This document shows, piece after piece, positions 1-6,298 of a DNA stretch of 13,047 nucleotides. The stretch is from Filomicrobium sp. (GTDB lineage Bacteria > Pseudomonadota > Alphaproteobacteria > Rhizobiales > Hyphomicrobiaceae), in the NCBI GenBank assembly GCA_021775655.1, contig JAJFHK010000044.1, forward strand, positions 1 through 13,047, in the 5' to 3' direction. Below the pieces are notes generated by a model. That model saw only the letters and a program-made list of their open reading frames with translations, was not told the DNA's origin and made no database searches. Each line of letters starts with the position of its first letter. Position 1 is the first letter of the stretch. A program made the translations under genes and the position numbers.

Positions 1-634
1 ACCAGCGTTGACGGTTGGTTTCTCCTGTGCGGCTTGCTGCCAGATAAGCGCTCTGCAGTACGGAGACTTCCGGACCGGTTGTCGGCCGTGATGCACGCCA
101 ACCTTCGGCATCGGTAATGTCGCTACCGCGCAGTAAGAGACGCGAGGGGTGGCCCGCCCGATCCCAGCGCCCCGCCAATTCACCAAGGCGTGTATGCTCG
201 CGGACCCAGAACGTGTCCTCTTCGAGCGCTGTGCGCAGCTTCAGGAATTCCGAGACCCGTTTTTCGGCGGTTTCCATGAAGATGTAATTCAGGCGCTGCA
301 GACGCTGCGGGATCAGCTCATTTTGTGTTTCTTGGCAAACAAGCGGAAGAATGCGCTTGCCTAGAAGTTCAGCTTCGTTGATCTCCCAACTGCACATTTC
401 GGATGCGACCGAGCTCGGAGAGATCAAAAATACGACAGCATCCGCAGTCTCGATGAGGCTGTGCAAGCGCTGGCGCCAGGGTTCACCAGCGACGATGTCA
501 TGGATGTCGATATAGGCGTCGAAACCGGAGTCGATCAGCCGGCTACGCAAAACCTGTGCGAAGTTTTCATCCAGGCGCGAATAAGAAATAAAAACGCGCA
601 GCCGATTGTTGCTGGTCTCGGTTGGCAGTTTCAT
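1..634 (-). CDS. TIR-domain protein, N-terminal 211 residues (3' end beyond window)
   Basis: The reading frame opens at an ATG (634) behind GGAAG and stays open to the window edge, so the C-terminus is missing. Residues 11-100 form a TIR domain: RLRVFISYSRLDENFA is the first strand (BB-loop side follows, with GFDAYIDIHDI), ADAVVFLISPSSVASEMCSWEI carries the serine/cysteine strand and a glutamate (Glu84) at the place of the catalytic NADase glutamate of enzymatic TIRs. Residues 142-202 (FWVREHTRLGELAGRWD, then LLLRGSDITDAEGW, then LQSAYLAASR) match the linker I know from bacterial TIR proteins that continue into a membrane helix and WD40-type repeats; that continuation is inference. Such proteins are signalling or defence NADases, or scaffold receptors. 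It lies downstream of, and on the same strand as, the methyltransferase/ATP-grasp gene, 368 bases away, so co-transcription is unproven. The TIR call is firm; the function is not. Confidence 0.88.
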   Translation of the reverse strand, partial: MKLPTETSNNRLRVFISYSRLDENFAQVLRSRLIDSGFDAYIDIHDIVAGEPWRQRLHSLIETADAVVFLISPSSVASEMCSWEINEAELLGKRILPLVCQETQNELIPQRLQRLNYIFMETAEKRVSEFLKLRTALEEDTFWVREHTRLGELAGRWDRAGHPSRLLLRGSDITDAEGWRASRPTTGPEVSVLQSAYLAASRTGETNRQRW

Positions 635-1002
635 ATGACTTCCAACGGTCCACGATTATTCCCGGTTTAATGCTAGCCGGGCAATCTCGGGCAATCAATC
701 TACATGACTGGTCTCGATGCAGGTCCGTGGCTCAATTGGGGGGTGATGTGAGGGCATATTCGGCTGGATGCCCAGCACTGGCCACGGCCCGCCGCGACGA
801 TGTCGGTTCGTCGGGGTGACTGAGCGACAATCATGTCAGCTGTTGATGCGCAAGCCGTCGGATCCAGGGCGCACCCGAGGATCACTTTGGATATGGAGCG
901 GTCATGTAGACTTGAGTAGCGCCTTCAGAGATGGCTGTTTAGCCATACCAAAAAGTTTGGAAAGGCAGCCTTTCAATCAAGTGAAGCTTCGAAGATTTGA
1001 TC
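635..1002. other. Gene-free stretch between TIR gene and methyltransferase/ATP-grasp gene
   Basis: I see no convincing gene on either strand; the open frames here are short and carry no recognisable motif. It must hold the promoter of the TIR gene if that gene is not read from upstream. The only structure noted is a 9-base direct repeat at 678-696. Confidence 0.6.
678..696. repeat. 9-bp direct repeat at one-helical-turn spacing upstream of the TIR gene
   Basis: The unit CGGGCAATC occurs at 678-686 and again at 688-696, a period of 10 bases, 44-62 bases upstream of the TIR start codon. Repeats one helical turn apart can be a regulator binding site on one face of the DNA. No regulator is known here, so this is only a candidate operator. 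Confidence 0.3.
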
Positions 1003-2940
1003 TTACTTTTCGGTAGCAAGACACTGCGCGAGACGTTCAGCGAGGCCAATGCGTTCGACAGCTGCCGAAAGAATCCGATCGAGAAGCTCCGCGTACCTCT
1101 GTCCGGCAAAGCCAGCCATGAGGTTTTGCTTACCGTCCCAGCACCATCCCGGATTTGGATTGACTTCAAGCAGCTTGACGCCGCCATTACTGTCTGCGCG
1201 AAAATCAAAGCGGGCGTAATCACGGCACCCGAGCCGCTCGAAAAGTCGCATGGCATAATCGACCATCTTCGCCTGTTCCGACTCGGCTAGTTCTGCCTCC
1301 AGATAGCGGATCTTCTTCCAATAAGGACTTTCAGGAAACCACTTTGATTCGTACCCAAGTATCTGAGGCAAGTCGCCGTCCAGTTGCGAATAGTCCACTT
1401 CAAGCACCGGCAACGCGGAAAGTCCGTTCTCCGGATTACCAATAAGTCCGACGCTGTATTCCCTCCCCGTGAGAAACTCTTGAACCAGGACCGGCCGGTC
1501 TGGAAACTGCGTACGCAGGCTGTCCAGATAGGTAAGCAATAAGGTTTCGTCATGGACCACCGCAAGACGGGTGATACCCTCGCTCGAGTCACCATAGTTC
1601 GGCTTTAGAATTGCCGGGAATACCGATGGCAGGGTCGCACCCTGGTCACGAGGACGAATAAAACTTTCGAGCGGCACGGGAATATCGAGTTGAACTGCAG
1701 CAGCACGAACAAGCGACTTATCATAGCAAACCGCCAAACAGCGGGGAGGTGCACCCGTGTATGGAAGGTTCAATGTTTCGAGCATTGCTGGAACATGGAG
1801 TTCCTTGAAGGGATCGTTGTCAAACCCCTCGTCGCAAAGATTGAAAACAATATCTGTGCGAACGGAGGAGAGGTCGCGCTCAAGTGTTGTGTGATTGTCA
1901 AGGTAATGGAAGCGGTAACCTCGAAGTTCTGCCAGGGCGTCCTTAAGCCGGCCTACTGTATCGAGATCTTCTGCGCTGAATCTCCCATCGCGTTTAACCT
2001 GGTCAGGCAGTCGCGGGTCACCGAGCACCACCGTAACATCGAATACTGGCGCGCGCCCATTTTTTCGTGGAGGCTTTATCGGGGCATTTGCCGTGAACAG
2101 CATGCGCCGCGCCATCATACCCAGGTCTTGCTCACGGTTTGACAGTGACCCCCGCTCGCCATGATAGCGTACATTGCGAAAGCCAACGCTCTTTAGAATT
2201 TCGCGGATATCCTCGCGCGTATATAATCGCTCTGCGTAGAACTGATCGGCTATTACGCCCAGCTCATCATGAACTACGACCTCTCGAGAGATTAAGCGCT
2301 CCCCGTCATTGGTAATCGATCTTTCGCGGCATACGAAATGGTGACCGTCAATCCATTCCCAGGAGCGCGGCTCGAATTGCGACTTCAGCCAAACTCCATC
2401 GGCTACGTCTAAGACGACCGTCCCCGACTGTCGAAGTATCTTTGCCACCGCTTGCAATACTTTTTTATCATCCTGCTTGTTCGAGAAATATCCAAACGAA
2501 TTTCCCAGGATACACACGCAGTCAAAGCTGTCCTCAGCCAAGCGTGGATTTCGCGCGTCACCTTCGCGAAATGTTGCGGTGAGCCTTGCCGCCTGCGCGC
2601 GTTTGCGGCCAAGTCGAATGAGATAGCGCGAGCGATCCAGACCAACCACATTGTGGAAACCGCGGCTCGCAAGCTCCAGCACGTGGCGGCCCTGGCCGCA
2701 GCACAGATCGAGGATTCGGCTGGCCGGAGTGATGTCCGTGACGGATTGAAGGAAGTCGACCTCTAAGCGTGTGTTTTCGCCGTTTTCGACAACGTCGCCG
2801 TCTGTTTTGAGGTAGACGGCATTAAAGAGTTCTCGCCACCATTCATCCGGTAAATGCTGCTCGAGGTCGGCAACTGGACCAAGAGTGCGTTGAAGCGATT
2901 CACGCAGCGCCCGTTTTTTACGGTTGGTAGAAGTTTTCAT
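1003..2940 (-). CDS. Fused SAM-dependent methyltransferase / D-Ala-D-Ala-ligase-like ATP-grasp enzyme
   Basis: One uninterrupted frame of 645 residues with two enzyme domains. Residues about 60-260 are a class I methyltransferase: LDLCCGQGRHVLELA (78-92) is the SAM-binding glycine loop, VVGLDRS (98-104) the acidic end of strand 2, and EGDAR (126-130) the next motif. Residues about 300-625 are an ATP-grasp ligase of the D-Ala-D-Ala ligase type: VFNLCDEG (365-372), NLPYTGAPP (391-399), the ATP lysine in LKPNYGDSSEG (445-455), VLVQEFLTGREYSVG (484-498), and metal ligands Asp579, Glu592 and Asn594 in ARFDF and LEVNPNPGW. All key residues of both halves are present, so both are probably active. 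ATP-grasp ligases join an acyl-phosphate to an amine or thiol, so an N- or O-methylated peptide-like product is a reasonable guess; the substrate is unknown. No clear Shine-Dalgarno sequence precedes the ATG. No peptide precursor or transporter is adjacent. Confidence 0.9.
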   Translation of the reverse strand: MKTSTNRKKRALRESLQRTLGPVADLEQHLPDEWWRELFNAVYLKTDGDVVENGENTRLEVDFLQSVTDITPASRILDLCCGQGRHVLELASRGFHNVVGLDRSRYLIRLGRKRAQAARLTATFREGDARNPRLAEDSFDCVCILGNSFGYFSNKQDDKKVLQAVAKILRQSGTVVLDVADGVWLKSQFEPRSWEWIDGHHFVCRERSITNDGERLISREVVVHDELGVIADQFYAERLYTREDIREILKSVGFRNVRYHGERGSLSNREQDLGMMARRMLFTANAPIKPPRKNGRAPVFDVTVVLGDPRLPDQVKRDGRFSAEDLDTVGRLKDALAELRGYRFHYLDNHTTLERDLSSVRTDIVFNLCDEGFDNDPFKELHVPAMLETLNLPYTGAPPRCLAVCYDKSLVRAAAVQLDIPVPLESFIRPRDQGATLPSVFPAILKPNYGDSSEGITRLAVVHDETLLLTYLDSLRTQFPDRPVLVQEFLTGREYSVGLIGNPENGLSALPVLEVDYSQLDGDLPQILGYESKWFPESPYWKKIRYLEAELAESEQAKMVDYAMRLFERLGCRDYARFDFRADSNGGVKLLEVNPNPGWCWDGKQNLMAGFAGQRYAELLDRILSAAVERIGLAERLAQCLATEK

Positions 2941-3045
2941 TGGGGCGGGAGATACCTACGAGCGTCAAATCAAAGTTGCTTGCGGCAGCAGCAGCCTGCG
3001 ACCAGCGCTGCGAATTAGGTAGTGCGAGGGAAGCGAAATAGAGAG

Positions 3046-3081
3046 TCGCCCCTGTGCTTGGAGGCCAAGTCACAAGGGCGA
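3046..3081 (-). terminator. Strong imperfect hairpin, probable terminator of the small secreted-protein gene
   Basis: Arms TCGCCC/GGGCGA, TGTG/CACA and CTTGG/CCAAG stack into about 15 base pairs with one mismatch, one bulged T and a 3-base loop. On the minus strand it lies 74 bases past the stop of the small secreted-protein gene and before the methyltransferase gene. The following minus-strand tract (CTCTCTATTTC) is only moderately T-rich, so an intrinsic terminator is likely but not certain; an RNA-structural role is the alternative. Confidence 0.45.
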
Positions 3082-3085
3082 CGAT

Positions 3086-3130
3086 TGCTCCCGTACATAC
3101 GGGATTGGATTCACCATTGTAGTGGGAGCA
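3086..3130. repeat. Nested inverted repeats downstream of the small secreted-protein gene
   Basis: TGCTCCC (3086-3092) is repeated inverted as GGGAGCA (3124-3130), and within it CCCGT (3090-3094) pairs with ACGGG (3099-3103). The two foldings share bases and exclude each other. They lie between the small gene's stop and the stronger hairpin at 3046-3081. The role is unknown. Confidence 0.35.
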
Positions 3131-3154
3131 GTGGACTATTGGGGCGGGACTGAC

Positions 3155-3301
3155 TCACTCCGCCGGTTTGCAGGTCTTGGTTTCTTCGTCCCAGACTTGA
3201 CCCTCTTGGCAATCGTCGGGGCCAGCGGCGAAAGATATCGTCGACATTGTGCTCATGCCAATAGCTGCAGCCATTAGCGCCAACGTTAAGTACTTCCACA
3301 T
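3155..3301 (-). CDS. Small secreted two-cysteine protein, 48 residues
   Basis: Reading the minus strand from ATG at 3301 gives a 48-residue protein. It opens MWKYLTLALMAAAIG, a lysine followed by a hydrophobic stretch, and has a signal-peptidase-like site near SFA-AGPDD (about residue 26). The predicted mature part is about 22 residues, DCQEGQVWDEETKTCKPAE at its end, with two cysteines (31 and 44) around an acidic, tryptophan-containing loop. The C-x-x-G-x-V-W/Y-D-x-x-x-x-x-C-x-x pattern is one I recognise from tiny exported proteins of rhizobia, whose function is unknown to me. GGAG stands 9 bases ahead of the ATG, supporting this start. An overlapping 62-codon frame from 3299 lacks these properties. 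A perfect inverted repeat lies just upstream, and terminator-like hairpins just downstream, so it is probably a single-gene transcript. Confidence 0.72.
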   Translation of the reverse strand: MWKYLTLALMAAAIGMSTMSTISFAAGPDDCQEGQVWDEETKTCKPAE

Positions 3302-3317
3302 TCTAGTCTGCTCCAAT

Positions 3318-3339
3318 TGCTAGTGTAAGATCACTAGCA
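3318..3339. promoter_or_regulatory. Perfect 8-bp inverted repeat just upstream of the small secreted-protein gene
   Basis: TGCTAGTG (3318-3325) and CACTAGCA (3332-3339) are exact inverted copies with a 6-base spacer, 17-38 bases upstream of the start codon at 3301 on the minus strand. It could be an operator or a 5'-leader hairpin. Alternatively its left half (GCTAGTGT) resembles the outer end of the inverted repeat expected for the neighbouring IS remnant (GGTAGTGT), seven of eight bases. Confidence 0.4.
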
Positions 3340-4125
3340 GGCTAATAAGCCGGGACGACCCCGGCGGCGCAGAATTTGATACGGCCTTTCGGTTTTGACA
3401 AACGATATTAACTGATCACCAGCATGAGAATTTCCGAACTTATGCAACAGCCACAGAGAGTGGACGTGGTAATAAGTCCGCACCGGACGGTGCTGGCGAT
3501 GTGTCGACGTGGACTGCAATCGACAGCGACAGCAAGCTCATAGTCTCGTGGCTGTTTGGTAGCCGCAACGGGTGGTGCGCACACGAGTTCATGGGAGACG
3601 TGGCCAGCCGACTGGCTATTCGCGTCCAACTCGCGACCGATTGACACTAGCCCTACCTTGAAGCTGTTGAGTCGGCCCTCGGCGGCGATGTCGAATACGC
3701 CATGCTGGTGAAACTGTTCGGGGAAGACCCGGCGCGTAAAGGGCCGGAGCGCAAGTACAGCCCCGGCGTCTGTAACAGCTCACGCAAGACCATCGTTTCC
3801 GGGACACCTGACCCAAAGAAGGTCAGCACGTCTCACGTTGAACGGCAGAATTGAACAATGAGAACGTCAATGCGCCGGTTCACGCGCCTGACAAACGCGT
3901 TCTCAAAGAAGGTCGAGAACCACTGTCACGCGCTGGCGCTCTACTTCGTCTTCTATAACTTCTGCCGTATCCACAAATCACTTAAGGTTAGCCCGGCAAT
4001 GGCTGCCGGCCTTGCCGACATCCTGCATGATCTGGAATGGATTATTGGGCTAATCGATGCCCGCGCTCCAGTGCCCCGGCCGTTCGAAAACTTACAAGAA
4101 GAAAAATTCAAACTGAGACACTACC
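3319..4125 (+). mobile_element. IS1-like insertion sequence remnant (left end uncertain)
   Basis: The sequence 4107-4125 (TTCAAACTGAGACACTACC), straight after the transposase tail, has the look of the right terminal inverted repeat of this IS group. The left end expected from it would begin GGTAGTGT; GCTAGTGT at 3319 is the nearest candidate, giving an element of about 0.8 kb, shorter than a complete copy because the 5' part of the transposase gene is missing or unrecognisable. No target-site duplication could be identified. The right end is reasonable; the left boundary is a guess. Confidence 0.5.
3423..4116 (+). pseudogene. Decayed IS1-like (rhizobial) transposase
   Basis: One frame shows the core of a DDE transposase of the IS1-like kind common in rhizobia: GAGDVSTWTAIDSDSKLIVS from about 3486, then [50 protein letters not shown], and [18 protein letters not shown]. 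The frame is broken by TGA at 3642-3644 and TAG at 3648-3650, where relatives read Gly-His-Lys, and by TGA at 3852-3854, where relatives read Leu in QNLTMR. Near 4070-4085 the frame must shift by +1 to reach the usual lysine-rich tail ([10 protein letters not shown]) and its stop at 4114-4116; unshifted, the last piece runs to 4148. The first 80-100 residues of the family are not recognisable. The gene is dead. A start at 3858 gives an open 96-codon piece, but it is only the C-terminal part. Confidence 0.85.
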
Positions 4126-4244
4126 GAAATTCTAGACATGTAGCATGAAGCGGGAAGCCGGGGTACAATGGATAGCAACTCCTGAAGCGCAGATAATCAC
4201 CTTCCGCGCCTCTAGTTCTGACAGCACTCGATCATGAATTTTAT

Positions 4245-4687
4245 ATGGCCAAGAAAGAACAACAAGTTGGAGCCTTTGCTTTCGGCAAGCGGGCAAGGAC
4301 GCACTGAGCATACTCCTCGTCACCTCCCGCGAGTCAGGTCGCTGGGTGATCCCCAAGGGCTGGCCCATGAAGGGGACGAAACCGCATCGCGCCGCCGCCT
4401 TGGAGGCTCTGGAAGAGGCTGGGGTCGAGGGTGCTATCGGAAGCAAACCCCTGGGGCAATTTCCCTACGACAAAAGGGAAAAGACACGCTCAACAACGAT
4501 TGAAGTTACCGTTTACCCCTTGCACGTCAAAAAGCAGAAACCACGTTGGCGTGAAGATCACGAACGCCGCCGGAGATGGTTTTCGGCAGAGGTCGCGGCG
4601 AGCAAGGTGGATGAGCCGGAGCTTTCGGAGCTGATGGTAGCGCTGGCAAAACGCGATCGCTGCGTCGGGTTCCCGTTCAAGGCCTAA
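4245..4687 (+). pseudogene. Nudix hydrolase gene broken by one frameshift
   Basis: An ATG at 4245 begins MAKKEQQVGAFAFGK, the normal N-terminus of this Nudix group, but that frame meets TGA at 4305. The rest is in another frame from about 4292: GKDALSILLVTSRESGRW, then VIPKGWPMKGTKPHRAAALE and ALEEAGVEG, ending at 4687. Joining the two restores a protein of about 147 residues, the family length, by adding one base (or removing two) near 4287-4292 in GGCAAGCGGGCAAGG. The Nudix helix keeps the metal glutamates (E-A-L-E-E-A-G), though its usual arginine is leucine. The HERRRRWFSAEVA and VDEPEL segments downstream are also typical. Relatives hydrolyse nucleoside-diphosphate-linked compounds such as diadenosine polyphosphates or inositol pyrophosphates. 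Starting at the internal ATG 4346 would drop the first strands of the fold and is unlikely. A sequencing error in place of a real lesion cannot be excluded. No good Shine-Dalgarno sequence is visible. Confidence 0.78.
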
Positions 4688-4885
4688 GACCGAACCATTC
4701 GCGGGGACTTGCCTTCATTGAAGATGGAAAACCATTGCGCTGACAGTCGACGTGACGACTATACTTCGAGGATTCGCTCTGCCGGTCACCTAGTGAATTT
4801 TCGCAACGTAGCCTCAGCCAATTCGCCTCTTTGCACTAAGTCAGATTGCGAGGTGAAGTGCACGCCGCCGATGGACAATACGAGA

Positions 4886-4899
4886 AACGGAGAGCCGTT
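4886..4899 (-). terminator. Weak hairpin downstream of the Hint gene
   Basis: AACGG (4886-4890) pairs with CCGTT (4895-4899) around AGAG, 37 bases past the Hint gene's stop on the minus strand, followed there by TCTCGTATTG. The stem is short and the T-tract poor. The remaining sequence between 4688 and 4935 shows no gene. Confidence 0.25.
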
Positions 4900-4935
4900 G
4901 TCGGGCCCTCCGTAAAATTATTCCGAACTCTGGTA

Positions 4936-5790
4936 TTAGGCCGCTCTTCCAACTGCCTGTGCCGCCAGACGAGCACGTATCATTTCGTGTGGTGGCCGCC
5001 TGTCGTAAATCGGCGAGATCGCGTTAAGAATTCGTGATTGCAAAACTTTGGCGCGAGTATTGTTGGCGGCAATCGGTGCGCAAGCCTGCATCTCCGTAGC
5101 TTCGACGCCAAAAAGGCTCCGATATTCGTGGCCATTATCGAAGCATTGCCTGTCACCAGCCGCGCACCTAAGCGTCTCAGAATGGGCTCCGTTCGCTATG
5201 ATGACATCGTGGTTCTCTAGCTCGATATGGAAGTATGTGAGCACGTCGGCACCGGGTGGAAGCGCTTTCGCGATATTCACACCGTTAATAAGATCGAACG
5301 CCGGAACCAGAAGCCCATCGATGAACAGGCAATGAAAATCAGTGACGTACAAATCTGTGTGAGGCGCGATGCCATCCAGTGAGCCACGCGCTAATTTGAC
5401 TGGGACGCTGTCCTGATCCCAACATTGATCCGCTCTCATTTCGGCGGTCCAGCGAGCGATCCACTTTACCGGCTTAAACGCACCTGACGCTGTCGTGACT
5501 AGATCGCCGACCTCCAGGTCTTCGATGCGGCTAATGCCATCGGGCGTGTCGATCATCGTGCCCTTAAGGTAGCAGTGACCACCTCCGCCCTCTCTCTTCC
5601 TCTTCTTCCGAAGATGGCGTGGAAATAGAGCCATTGCGTGCGACTCTGCGGAACCAACTGAGTTGGTCGCTAGAAAAGCACCAATGAGCGCCGACCCTGC
5701 CAGTAGGCTCCGTCGTGACGCCATTCTTCGAGATGGATCATCTGAAGCAGCTTGATGGGCTGGCTGAATGCCCTGCTTGGAATTTTCCAT
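4936..5790 (-). CDS. Tat-exported Hint-domain (Hedgehog/intein fold) protein
   Basis: I place the start at ATG 5790 (284 residues) because GGAG stands 7 bases before it; the frame extends to an ATG at 5838 with no such site. Residues 23-52 (MASRRSLLAGSALIGAFLAT, with twin Arg 26-27) look like a Tat signal. A basic stretch HLRKKRKR and GGGG lead into the Hint domain at about 72-200. It has the block-A cysteine Cys73 in GHCYLKGTMIDT, then IEDLEVGDLVTT, and the block-B segment TDLYVTDFHCLFIDGLLVPA with Thr150 and His153 in the self-processing T-x-x-H position. YFHIELENHDVIIANGAHSET (about 186-206) is typical of this bacterial family. Classical Hint domains cut or splice their own chain through the cysteine; here that activity is inference. 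No partner such as an adhesin or toxin lies next to it. The Hint assignment is firm; the biological role is unknown. Confidence 0.85.
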   Translation of the reverse strand: MENSKQGIQPAHQAASDDPSRRMASRRSLLAGSALIGAFLATNSVGSAESHAMALFPRHLRKKRKREGGGGHCYLKGTMIDTPDGISRIEDLEVGDLVTTASGAFKPVKWIARWTAEMRADQCWDQDSVPVKLARGSLDGIAPHTDLYVTDFHCLFIDGLLVPAFDLINGVNIAKALPPGADVLTYFHIELENHDVIIANGAHSETLRCAAGDRQCFDNGHEYRSLFGVEATEMQACAPIAANNTRAKVLQSRILNAISPIYDRRPPHEMIRARLAAQAVGRAA

Positions 5791-6082
5791 CAATATCTCC
5801 AACAAACTCGGACGAGAAAGAAGCCAAGGGAGCCGCACCCAAAGATCGCTGATCGGAGCCGCAGCCCTTCAGATATCATTCACCAAACCAATCGAGGTCG
5901 CAAGGTTAGGTAGTTGTTGCAATTCGTAAAATTAGCAATTGGTTAACTTATTGCCCTTCAGTCCAGTTATGCAGCAACATTTGGTGGATGCACGAAACAC
6001 TTTTGCCAAAATCGGCTTAGAGCGGCATTGGCCCATTCGCTCGGTCCCTCTTCCTTCACTATGGTTGCCATAGCGATCGAAG
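5791..6082. other. Intergenic stretch upstream of the Hint gene
   Basis: No gene is supported. The part 5925-5955 is AT-rich, with the unit GCAATT repeated (5928-5933 area and about 5935-5940), and may hold the minus-strand promoter of the Hint gene. Upstream parts of arsH would be expected before 6083 but are not recognisable here. Confidence 0.4.
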
Positions 6083-6271
6083 CTCGCAGTCCCTAACGCA
6101 TTCCCTGAATTCGACGAAGCCGGGCGCAAGCGTCCTTCGCCCCACTTCAACCGGCTGGCGGATATGATGGAGGAACTCGTCAAGTTCACTTGGCTGGTTC
6201 GCGGCCACTCCGATTGTCTCGTCGACCGTTATTCCGCCGGAGGTCCGGGTTTGACCGATGGTGAGCGTTAA
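6083..6271 (+). pseudogene. arsH: C-terminal remnant of arsH (NADPH-dependent FMN reductase family)
   Basis: The plus-strand frame from 6083 reads LAVPNAFPEFDEAGRKRPSP, then HFNRLADMMEELVKFTWLV, then RGHSDCLVDRYS, and ends at TAA 6269-6271. This matches the end of ArsH, which in intact copies reads like IPNQSS...KAF-EFDEAGRMKPS-YYDRVVDVMEELVKFT, then LVDRYSERK. About 56 codons remain of a protein of some 230-250; the flavodoxin-like N-terminal body is gone, there is no start codon, and a stop lies at 6071. Between VPN and AFPEFD the usual QSSVAK stretch is missing, so there is an internal deletion too. ArsH proteins are FMN-dependent reductases or oxidases of organoarsenicals in arsenic-resistance loci. 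The minus strand is also open over this stretch, running on in frame from the transporter's stop, but that reading shows no motif. Confidence 0.72.
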
Positions 6272-6298
6272 TCCTGAAACACCGTATCGTGCGTTTCG

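Noticed and set aside
1690..2142. 150-codon open frame on the plus strand within the fusion gene
   Set aside because: It lies wholly antisense to the ATP-grasp and methyltransferase codons, has no ribosome site and no recognisable domain.
3111..3299. 62-codon minus-strand frame starting at 3299
   Set aside because: It overlaps the 48-residue secreted protein out of frame by starting 2 bases later; it lacks a signal peptide and is arginine-rich like a shadow frame.
4132..4503. Overlapping open frames on both strands around the Nudix gene
   Set aside because: They arise from the frameshifted Nudix sequence and its complement; only the joined reading gives a known fold.
6071..6298. Minus-strand open reading continuing in frame beyond the MFS stop codon
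   Set aside because: No start codon or motif was found, and the opposite strand carries recognisable ArsH sequence, which explains the open frame.
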